This document shows positions 50,673-62,200 of a stretch of 64,000 nucleotides of DNA, one piece after another. The position numbers and the translations under genes are program-made. The stretch covers positions 26,957,666 to 27,021,665 of the forward strand of contig NC_092579.1 of assembly GCF_037975245.1 (NCBI RefSeq), written 5' to 3'. Source of the DNA: Apostichopus japonicus (Eukaryota; Echinodermata; Holothuroidea; Aspidochirotida; Stichopodidae). A model generated the notes under the pieces. That model saw nothing but the letters and a program-made list of their open reading frames with translations, made no database searches and was not told the DNA's origin. How positions within the stretch are numbered: position 1 is the stretch's first letter; each line of letters opens with the position of its first letter.

Positions 50673-51760
50673 TTTACAACCCAGCAGGCTTGAGAAAGAT
50701 AATAGGAAGACCATCTCCTGTCAAAATGTTTGTTATGGGTGTCAAGTCTGTTTTCAGTAAATTGAAAAGAAAATCCCACATGTATGTGAGAATTTCTGGT
50801 TATTGGATGTTTCAGACTTGTTATGTTTAATAGTAAGGCACATTGTCCTGTATACTGTGTGACATTCTACCAGCTAATTTATAGCTTGTCTAATTTGATA
50901 AGATCTGTCTCTCTGCTGAGTAGTTCATTTAAGAGTAGTGGGTACCCTGTCATACTCCAGATGGATCATATGGTAAGTGCAAATTGTCAAAGTACGGTTC
51001 ATATCATGTTACACTTTTGTATACCACATGCTTGGTCTTGAAAAACCACAAAATCAACCACTTCTTTGATGAGATTTAAAGTAAATTCCAAGTAACATGG
51101 TATTACTTTGTAATCTGATTATTTTAGAACAATCTACTACATGAATCACTCGGTCTCTGTGGCATGTGCAATGGGGGATCATGGCTTGGGTGATGGCTGG
51201 GGAGATGGCTGGGGTTCCCCTGCCCACCTTCCAATGTCACTTGAGGAAAATTGTTCAGTCAGGGGATTGTTACATTTTGGCCAGAGAAAAATTACCACTC
51301 GACCTTGTAGAAAAACTAAAGAGTATCACAACCTTTCGAGGTACTTTAGAGGTACTTTTACAGTTATAGTCTAAATATGCCCCAGAATGAACCATTTGAT
51401 ATCAAACCTTTTTTTTTTCTGTTGGGGGAAAATTCAGTAAGACTCATTTTCCATTGTTTGGCACATGAATGAAAGTTAAGTATATATACTTGAATGGCTT
51501 ATCCATGCAATGGAGACCTTCATACTTTCACAGTACTGTTAGTCCATTTGAATGATTATATCAAAATACGAATATTCATGAGTTGTCGCTATCGGCGAAG
51601 GAAACCTGATGGAAGCTGGCAGGTGGTAACCAGTATAAGGTATCAAAGCTCATGAATGACACCCGCTACATAGGGAACTGCATACAGACACGTTGCATTA
51701 CATCGTTTTGAAGACTGATATAAATCCGTACCTCGGACAGCATGCAGGGATGGTGTCGTC

Positions 51761-52340
51761 AATAGTACACCTCACATGACAATAGTATACCTCACATGAC
51801 AATAGTATACCTCACATGACAATAGTACACCTCACATGACAATAGTACACCTCACATGACAATAGTACACCTCACATGACAATAGTGTACCTCACATGAC
51901 AATAGTGTACCTCACATGACAATAGTGTACCTCACATGACAATAGTGTACCTCACATGACAATAGTGTACCTCACATGACAATAGTGTACCTCACATGAC
52001 AATAGTGTACCTCACATGACAATAGTGTACCTCACATGACAATAGTGTACCTCACATGACAATAGTGTACCTCACATGACAATAGTGTACCTCACATGAC
52101 AATAGTGTACCTCACATGACAATAGTGTACCTCACATGACAATAGTGTACCTCACATGACAATAGTGTACCTCACATGACAATAGTGTACCTCACATGAC
52201 AATAGTATACCTCACATGACAATAGTATACCTCACATGACAATAGTATACCTCACATGACAATAGTATACCTCACATGACAATAGTATACCTCACTTGAG
52301 AATAGTATACCTCACTTGACAATAGTATACCTCATATGGT
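51761..52340. repeat. 20-bp minisatellite, 29 units
   Basis: The unit is AATAGTGTACCTCACATGAC with no length variation over 29 copies. The variable position reads TACAC, TATAC or TGTAC, arranged in blocks: mixed TACAC/TATAC at the left, a long TGTAC block in the middle, and TATAC at the right. The edge units are the most diverged. Every frame on both strands contains stops. Confidence 0.97.
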
Positions 52341-52510
52341 CAAATCCATCGAGCTGATTATGTTATGTATTATTATGTTATACTGTATGTATATTGCTGA
52401 ACCTCATGGTTTATATAATGACACAAAACTTTGTATGGAATATTTCTTGTTGGCTTTTTAAGAATTCCAAATGGTTGAACAGAATGGTTCGTACAGAGCA
52501 TCATCTAGGT

Positions 52511-52878
52511 CTGGGTGGGCAACTTACAGCCTGCGGGCCACATGCGGCCCTCCAGTGATTTTTTGCGGCCCGTGAGATGTCTCAAGAAAAAGACAAAAAT
52601 TCAATCTATTTTACATTATCACAAAAAACGTGCTAGCTGAAGAGAATTTATTGGCACTAATGATGCTGTCAGGTAGGCCTGTTATCCCCATTAATTATTG
52701 ACTGTACTGTATTGACATTATGTTTTTGTGAAAACAGATTAATTACACACACCTATTGCTTGAAAGTCCTCGGAATCAAAGGTTTGAAATCAACAGCAGG
52801 TTGTTGGTTAGGTGCGGCCCAGTCAAATTTTCACTCCTTATATCTGGCCCATTCATTCAAAAAGGTTGCCCACCCCTG
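52511..52878. mobile_element. hAT MITE just upstream of TBC1D16
   Basis: The left end is CTGGGTGGGCAAC; the right end, read inward, is CAGGGGTGGGCAACC. ATCTAGGT (52503-52510) and ATCTAGAT (52879-52886) form an 8-bp TSD with one mismatch. The subterminal GCGGCCC words are typical of the CAGGGGTGGGCAA type of hAT MITE. It ends about 340 bp before the first TBC1D16 coding ATG. Confidence 0.85.
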
Positions 52879-53216
52879 ATCTAGATGGTATTCTGCATTC
52901 CATAAAGTCTTCTGTGTTTGTCCATAATCTTCAAAGCTTTTGTGTGTTGTACTTTATAATATCTATACTTTTCACACAACTGCAAACATTTTACAGCTCG
53001 TTTCAAACACTACTTCAGACTAAATTTTGCCAGTATCTGAAGCCTATTTACTTTGATACTTATTACCCCACGGCTTCACTTGAGCACAGTGTAAATAAGA
53101 TCATTTTCCAAATCAAAGTCATATATACATAATATTTCTTTATCTTTTCTGTAGATGAAGGGATTGAACGATTAGCCAGAGAACTTGCCTGTCAAAAAAA
53201 AAATCTCCCGGCCAGG

Positions 53217-56200
53217 ATGTCGAACCTGTGGAAGAAATTCAGTGACTTTCTGGGTATTTCGGACCCAGAGTTTATCATTGCACCTCCACTGGAAGGAGAG
53301 ATCATTTACTGCAAAAATAATGTTTGCGTGCACCCTCCACCTCAGCTGTCGTCCCTACCGAAGCATCTGCCGGGTTACATGACCATTCGGACCCACGGCA
53401 GTGGATATCTGAACACCTCCCTGATTCTGACCTGGATTCCTAACATCTCCATCAACCTGAACACAGCAGAGAGGGATTCTGTCGTATCGTCCACTTCTGA
53501 GTCTTCCCCGGTCAGAGTCGAAGAGAGTCCCAAGCTGAGTCTGGGATCGAAGGAGGACAACGAAAGCCACGACTCTGCCGTGGGCGGATTCCATCTGGAT
53601 GGGGAGGAGAAGGACGGGGAGGAGAAGCATACAGAGGGCGACAGTCCAGTCAGTTTAAATGTGAGCTTCCAGGACTCGGGGATAGGGGATGGAGACCAAA
53701 AATCAAAGCTGAACGAAATGTCGGACGGCTCGAGAAATGACTCTGAGAATTTGGGGGACAGCCAGGTAATTCAGGCGGATGGACCGCCAGAGGTGGAGAG
53801 AGACGGCGTCAGCATAGAGGATACTGCGGAGGATGGAGGTCTGGCGGCACGGAGGGGCAGTTCCTCCGAATCCTCGACCAGCGGAGACTTACACACGGAG
53901 TTGATGCTCCATAAGTTACTGGGGGATCATGAGATCCGTAACCCAGAGGAGAGCGAGAGCCAGCCAGAGAGACCATCTGAGTTGGATCTACTGAACGGGA
54001 CGAAGAAGGACGAAGACGACATCGGCGACGACAACAGCATCTCGAGCGCCTCTCAAGGCTCGGAGTATCCAGAACCGTTCAACAGCTTCCTCAGGAATCT
54101 ACAAGAGGATGATCACATGACCAGCGACATGTCACAGGCATGGCTGCATAACATGATGTTTCCCGATAACGCCATATCTCTGTTTGCGGAAGGCCAGACG
54201 GTCTCCATGACAAACCCCAGGGAGCAGCTCTGCGGGGTGTTTGCAGTTGACCTCTGCCACATGAGGTCGTTGAGGATATTCTTCAGCGATGAGAGCTGCA
54301 CAAGTGGACAGTTTGTGATCGCCAGCCGTGAGAGTCAGTACAAGATCCTTCATTTTCACCACGGTGGCCTAAATAAGTTAGCAGAGGTGTTTGAACACTG
54401 GCAGCATTGCATCAAAAGTCTAAACAGAGTAAGTTCAGATTTTTTTTTTTTTTTTTTTTTTTTTCAGTTTGGCATTTCCAGAGTTCTCTACTTTCAAATA
54501 TTTCTATTTTTTCCCGAACTTTTCTATAATTGTCTTTTATTTGCTAGGACGACCCAATTCAAGTCTACATGTCAATGACTTAAAGTAAAATATTCATGAG
54601 GATTTTACCTGCGTTGACAGTATAGGCAAATATACTGCTTGGAAGGAGAACAAAAAGATGAGGCCTCCCACGCAATTTTCCTTTTTCTTCTTCTTCTTCT
54701 TTTTATTCACTCTGTTGAAAAAGGATATCTTCTACTCCAAAGGCATTTCAACCATAAATGGAATTTCATTATGTGGAGATTTTAAAATATTCAGGAGTCT
54801 ACCTTCTAGGCTTAATGTAGTGCACATAGGCTTTCTGTGAGCTGAGTTTGACAACATTACCCAGTGTTAGTTTACAAAATAGTTGACGTAACTAATGTAT
54901 CTGAAAGGGCTACATTTTGGTTAGCTTCAAGTTGAAGGGATGACTTTTTCTAATATTCAAATTGAACAGCTGTGAAGGTGATAGTTATTATAATTGGTCC
55001 TTATCTTGGGTAGGAACTCTAGGAAGAACGAAGTTGACATTTATAATATTTTACTTCATTTCTCGGTTAACTTTCTCCTCACAGCTAGAAAACTTGATAC
55101 ATACAATTTTTGGTTCATAACTGGTACATGTAGGTTTTTCTGGGCCCATTTTTGGGCTTGTTGTGCCCAAATTTTAATTTCCACCTCAAATTCATTCAGG
55201 ACACATTCTTTGGACCCAAATTTTGTGGAGCCCAATATTTTTGGGACCATATGGGCCCACATTTTCTTTACATTGCAATAACTCTGCAAATGTAAGTTGG
55301 GTCGTTGCCATACTTGGTATACTGTTGTAGGTTACTAGCTGGTACACTTGGGCATAAGTATTATGATATTTGGTGATGACATACAACGCTTTAATATTCC
55401 ACTAAGCAAGAAGCTGTAGTACCCGTTGCGCTCTTGATGCCTCCAGTCAATAGATTACCAAGAACACCATCTGAAGTCATATAGTACAAGATTTGGTGTC
55501 CAAGTAGTATCTATAGACATCTCTTGTACAACTTCCTGTTTTCTTGTTACTGATACAAGACCTTTTTTTTAAAACACATTTTTTTCATGACTTTTTTTTG
55601 ACACAGAGTATCTACTCTTCAATTTCTATTTTCTATTACAGGACCAACCAGGAGGGGAGACCACCGACCTCTGTCGGAAATTTACGATTATCCAGTCGGG
55701 TTTGAAAGCCAAAGACTGCCATCCAGAAGAGGGTATTTATGGGGTCATTAATGAGGAAATTTGGAGGTCGTATGTTAATGAGAAAGGTCAAATTGAAGAA
55801 CCCTATGCCTTACGGAAGGTAAAATTCTGCAATAATTTTTTTTCTTCTATCATTGCAAGGTGAAATTGAATGGTGAAAATATATACAGTAGTTACATATG
55901 TTTCTGCTTTGCATGAAGTACTGTAACTATTTTGGGATGGTTCATGTTCAAGCTTTGGCTACTATTCTACACTAAAATCCCACAGCAATGCAGTTTTTTA
56001 GCTTAGACTTCAGGTAAAGTTTTAAGCAAATTGGAAAAAAAAATTCAGCTGGTAGTTCTTTACATCAGATTTAAAACCAAAGTGAAAAGCATGTGGACCA
56101 AGAAATTGTTATTCATTCATGACTTACTTATTACTCCCCATTAATTAACTTTATTTTAGTCAGTGTGGTATTCATGTACGTTTGATGTTATGTGTTATCT

Positions 56201-59200
56201 TATGGCAGGTTTGTTAACACTGCTAGAAATAGCCTTCCAGATGCAAGCTGAGCTACTTTTATTAGCTACAGTTCCAATGTTGTATTTTTCATTTTGTAAT
56301 ATTTAGTTTTACAGTACTCTATGAAACGGACAGAATTCAAACTTTTCAGTTTCTTAAATAATAGACTACAAGTCTTTAGTAATTCAGTCCTGAAAAGTTT
56401 GCAACACTCAAAGTCTTGCTTTGATTTATACTCAAAATGTCTGTCCCCCTTTTCTTTTCTTTTCTTTCTTTCGTAAAAAAAGGCCATATTTTTCGGAGGC
56501 ATCGATAAAACCCTCAGAGCAGAGATTTGGCCCTTCCTTCTGGGAATGTTTGACTTTGAGTCAACAGAAGATGACAGAATGGTGCAGGAGAAGGAGAAAA
56601 CTGCAGAGTATGAAGATATCAAGAAAAAGAGGTGAGGATGACAAGAAATGGACAAATATAAGTAATGGTTAAAGGCATTGAAGACTCGCCCCAAACCACA
56701 TGCGGCCATCTGAAAAAGTTAACTTTCTGTTGCTTGCAAGTGACGTTTTGTTTGTGTCACTACAAAATGCAGAAAGTAGTGAAACGTGATACCTTGTTAT
56801 CTTTAGCTGGACCTGAGATGTCCATCGCTGTATCGTTTATACACTGTGCTGTGGGTATTGACTGCTATATGCACTGACTGTACACTAGTGTCTAATTACC
56901 GATGGTAGCAAGCTGTGTATGTATTTTCTGGGATCGATGGTGGTGTCTAACACTTCTGTTACACCTCATTCGAAACTAGGTCAGATTACCGGCATTAGAC
57001 GTTTCTTGTTGTGCGAGTCTTCACACCCTTTAAGTAAAAAGAAGATAATAGGGTTCTCTAGCCACGCCCCAAATCAACAGAAGGCGCTGTCATGTCTTTC
57101 CCATCTACTTGACAAGCTGCAGTCTGAGTCTGAGTTGATAAGAAGTAATTTGTACAATTTGCCATCTTAATTATGGAGGAAGAGACCTTTTGAAACATAT
57201 TTGAAAGTTTCAAGTCAGAATTATTGTTTTAAGCAACTTAACTTTTCTATATAACCCATTTTGAAGGTTCAGTCAATATGCACAAGTTGGGGCCTTGAAC
57301 TAGTCAATCACTCAGCGTGTCTGTATGCAAGTTCATCCTGTGTGTTCACATGCATGTGAACGCTTTCATGGAGATGGTGTTACTCTGATTCAGGGATCTG
57401 TAAACGGTACAGGTTAACTTTCGTTAGGACCGATGTGAAGCCCTGGAGAACGCCCCATTGATATATAGTGTACAGCAAAGCATAGCACTTTCACATTTTA
57501 GCCAGACTGAAGTGAGCTGCAGTTTTCAATGAGCAATGAATATTGTGAGCTGATGCATGAGTCATCACTGCACATGGTATTATTTTGGAAAGCTTTTAGT
57601 CTCTTCAACAATTCATGAGTAAGATTTATGATCTGAAATGATTCACATTAAGCTTGCTCTCAGACTGTCATGTGATGCCTCGCCTGGAGGCCAACATCCA
57701 GAGCAAATATCATGTGTCAAAATGATTTGCAAAAATGGGCAGATTATTGTGTATGCAAATTTGTGTAAAGATGTGTATCAGGGTTTTTACATACAGACCA
57801 TTGTACTAGTGCAGCTTCAAATCAGCATTTTACAATAAACCAAATAAAACCAAGAACTAAACTAAAACCCTGCCCAACCCAAATGTAATGTACAAGTCAG
57901 TGAATATTAAAGGTAGTCCCACCTCACTTCAACTGTAGCAAACTAAATCGGGTAAGAGGCCTAAGGACCCAAATTGATCCCACCCTAATTGCATTGCTCT
58001 ACAGTAAGTTACAGTCTTGTAAATTCTCTTCTCTGTGTGTAGGGATGTGACAATTATCCTATTTCCCTAAAAATCCCTTATTTCAAATTCTTGGGAGGAG
58101 TTTCCTTTCCCCTACTTGATAAACTTTTCTTAAAACAAAGACCCTGGCTTTTTCTGCTAATGTAACCTTGATGCATCCTGTCACATGACCCTGTTTGCTC
58201 CTCTTTTCACCATCTCTGTCCTGCCATGCTCTTTCTCTGGTCCTTGCTCTGATCGAGTCCAGACGTGTTATTCGCAAACCACCACAAATCAGTATTCCTG
58301 ATTCTTGGTTTAGATTCTAGTAATTCCGATCAAGTAGTGGTGGTACCTTATCATCCTGCATCTGATACAGATGACAATGGTCCTGAGCCTAGCAGTAGCG
58401 ACAGCTCAGGAGATGATGGCAATCAGGCTGACTCTGATTCTTCAGATTCAGATGCCCCTAGACCACGGAAAAGTAATAGGGCCACCAATCTAAGCAAAGC
58501 ATATGATGTGCAACTCTCTCTTTTTGCTTTTCATCTTTTCAGAGCATCAATGACTGAAAAGGAGAAAGAGCAGTTTTGGAAGGATGTCAGGTGTACCGTG
58601 GAGAAAGATGTCATTCGCACCGACAGAGGCAATCCCTACTTCAGAGGCAAAAATAACCCCAACCTGGATGTCATGTGGTAAGTTTTGTCCTCTTTGAATG
58701 CAGTATTATTCCAGCTTATCTTTTATCCTGGATTATTGAATACAGTAAATCCCAGCTTCCCTTTAATCCTGGATTATCTCAATCTGATCTCCAGAGTATT
58801 AAACCTGTCACTTGATTTGAAGGAAAGAGTCAAGTCATAACTACTTATGTTTTATTGATGTTGCTGGATGTGTCATCTATTGTCAGAATTTTGTGCTACA
58901 AGTACCTCAAAAACTGACAGATACGAGGTACAACCACATATACTGCGGGAGAGGGAGAGGCCAGAACAGTCTTGAGTGATGCAGTTCAACACCCCCCCCC
59001 CACCCAACCCACCCATCCCCATTGGCAGATCAAATTTCTAATGTACAGTATAAACATAAATAACAAGTATTTTGCAGAAAACTTGTTCCACTTTTTTTCA
59101 AAAGATGCCACAAGTATTGCAACAATTTTGCATATAAGCACCCTCCATATAACACCAAATTTCTCAAAATGGAATGGAGCAACCCTTCCCCTAGAACTAC

Positions 59201-62200
59201 TTGGATTGAAGCACTCAGCTTCAGCTGATCTCCAACACTAGCTCCAGTGTGGGCTTCAGTACGAATTCTGAGTCCATTGTCTGATCTATTCTAACACATC
59301 TTATATCTGATTGGGGGGGGGGGGACTTCATGCAGCTGTACTTGGCTTGATTCTTGAAGAACAAACCAGCTCCAATGAACCAGGCACTGGCCTCGGTTAC
59401 AGAGTTGACTCCACAATGTGCAGGATAAGCGAAGCTCCTTAACCAAAGTAAACCTCCAGTTTCAAAGGGATTGCTACCAGTATTGTGACAGTGGAATCTT
59501 GATTTGAAAACATGGGTTCTTGGAACCAGGGAGGATCAAAGAACTTTGCTCAGAGAGGTGGTTAAGTAAAAATGTGGGAGGAAAGGTTATTTTTTTTACT
59601 TGCCCTGTCAAATCTCCTTCAAAAGTCTTTCTGACAAATCTTCAACTCTACTTGCTCCAGAGACAGCTTCATATCTGTTCTGCAACTACTGTCCCAAATG
59701 ACTGTTAGGCAAACCCTGGCTTGCACACCATATAGCAAGCCTATCCAACTCCCATCTCAGTCATGGTATTGAAGGTGGCTCCTTATCCCTGTTGGTCCCT
59801 AGATTACCTCCACTGAAGCCATCTTCACACCAATCACTGACAAGGTTTCCACCTGAAAGGAGTGGTTGCTTAAGGAACTAACTTTCTTCCTGAGAAAATC
59901 ATATTTATGTTTGCAATTAAATGGTACCCCTGAGCCTAAGCTGATTTAGGGAATGAAAAGACATTCCTTATCGTTTGCTGGATTCAGTTTGCTTGAAATT
60001 TAACGATATTGGTCCTCACAGTCTGAGTCATGATTAACTGCTTTTAAGTCATGCACATTTGTTTCATTGATCATATCCGCCTTTAGCTAGACATAGCTGA
60101 AATATTTGCTCTTTACGGTAATTCTTGCATATTATTGTTTGTCTGCCATACATATATCTTCCTAAACTACGTATTAGATTGTGTCCTGGAAGGAATTGTC
60201 AACCAGTATTTGCTCTTGACAGCAATTCTTGCACATCATGACTTTGTTGGCATGTTGTATATCTTTCTTAAGTTCTCATATTACAAAGTGTCCAAGGTAG
60301 TGGTACCAGTATTGGCTTGTACAGCAATTTTACATGTTACATGTCTGCCTTTACTTCCCATCTTATATCTAGTGTACAAGGAAGTAGAACTGGTAATTGC
60401 TCTGTAGCAGTTCATTCAAGTTTATCATGATTTGTCTACATGTTGTATATCTTCATTTACTTGTGTCCATGATACCATCTGTTGTAGGCTAGGTAGATCA
60501 ACTGCATAAGTAGAATCGAGACAGGTAAGTATCGTCATTCGTAAATCCCCAAACCAGTAAGTTTTGGGACCCAGCACAAGAAAGGTGCTTGTTCCTTGCT
60601 AACAGAAACAAACGAGTAAATGCCCCCCTGCTGACAGAAACAATGGAGTTAGTGTCCCCCTGCTGACAGAAACAAAAGAGTAAATGCCCCCTGCTAACAG
60701 AAACAAACAAGTAAATGCCCCCTACTAATAGAAACAAACAAGTAAATGCCCCCTGCTAACAGAAACAAACAACTGAATGCCCCCTGCTGACAGAAACAAT
60801 GGAGTTAGTGTCCCCCTGCTGACAGAAACAAAAGAGTAAATGCCCCCTGCTAACAGAAACAAACAAGTAAATGCCCCCTACTAATAGAAACAAACAACTG
60901 AATGCCCCCTGCTGACAGAAACAATGGAGATAGTGTCCCCCTGCTGACAGAAACAAAAGAGTAAATTCCCCCTGCTAACAGAAACAAACAAGTAAATGCC
61001 CCCTGCTAACAGAAACAAACAACTGAATGCCCCCTGCTGACAGAAACAATGGAGTTAGGGTCCCCCTGCTGACAGAAACAAACAAGTAAATAACCCCTGC
61101 TAACAGAAACAAACAAGTAAATGCCCCCTGCTAACAGAAACAAAGAATTGAATGCCCCTCCTGCTGACAGAAACAATGGAGTTAGTGTCCCCCTGCTGAC
61201 AGAAACAAAAGAGTAATTGCCCCTGCTAACAGAAACAAACAAGTAAATGCCCCCTGCTAACAGAAACAACAACTGAATGCCCCCTGCTGACAGAAACAAT
61301 GGAGATAGTGTGCCCCTGCTGACAGAAACAAAAGAGTAAATGCCCCCTGCTAACAGAAACAAACAACTGAATATCCCCCTGCTGACAGAAACTAACAAGT
61401 AAATGCCCCCTGCTGACAGAAACTAACAAGTAAATGCCCCCTGCTAACAGAAACAGTGGAGTACATGCTGGCGCACATTATGATGCTATAGAATGTTGAA
61501 ACTTTAGTTTGTTATTACTCAAGTTATTAAAATTACTAAATATATTATTACTATATTAGTACTTAAAGTGTAGAAACACAAGTTATCTTTTGATACTGCT
61601 TTAATTCCACATCCAGAGAGTCTCAAGAATAGACTTGTCTGCATATCCAAGGTTAATATGCATACACAGGCATTTAAAAAGATATATGTGGCTGAAGCTG
61701 ATTGCTTGACAAAATTCCTGGAAACGTTGCATATCTTTAGGTCAAACTCACATTCTCGTAGTATATTGTTTGACAAAAGATATGAATTTTTTTCACAAAT
61801 GGTGATCTTATGTGAATGCATCCGTCAATGGCAGAATAATTGATGTCATCATGGCAATTAAACTGAAAGTGTCTTTGTCTTAATACTGTATAATGTTTAA
61901 AATCATGCTTCCACTAACGAAAATATTATGTATATAAAAGCACATGAAGAAGGGAAAACTGACAGGAGAAATCATATACAATGGAAAAGAGCAAAGCAAA
62001 TTTCTTTGCCCTTTTTTCATTGAAAATAATATTCCTACGAAAATATTGCTATTTGATACAATTTCTAAATATATAGAAACCATTACCAGCTAAGCAGATA
62101 TGCCAGATATATCACACTTCAAGGATAAATGAAAAAGAATGTTATAAGAAGGATAGCTGAGCTTTTAAAAATGAAAGCATGATTACAGTATCTATTATCA

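Noticed and set aside
51761-52340. CRISPR-like array of regular 20-bp repeats
   Set aside because: Units are contiguous without spacers, in a eukaryotic genome.
53155-53157. ATG immediately after the acceptor at 53154 as TBC1D16 start
   Set aside because: It meets a stop after six codons; the ATG at 53217 gives the family N-terminus.
61006-61398. Minus-strand open frame of 130 codons
   Set aside because: Translation of the roughly 31-bp minisatellite; no domain and no gene structure.
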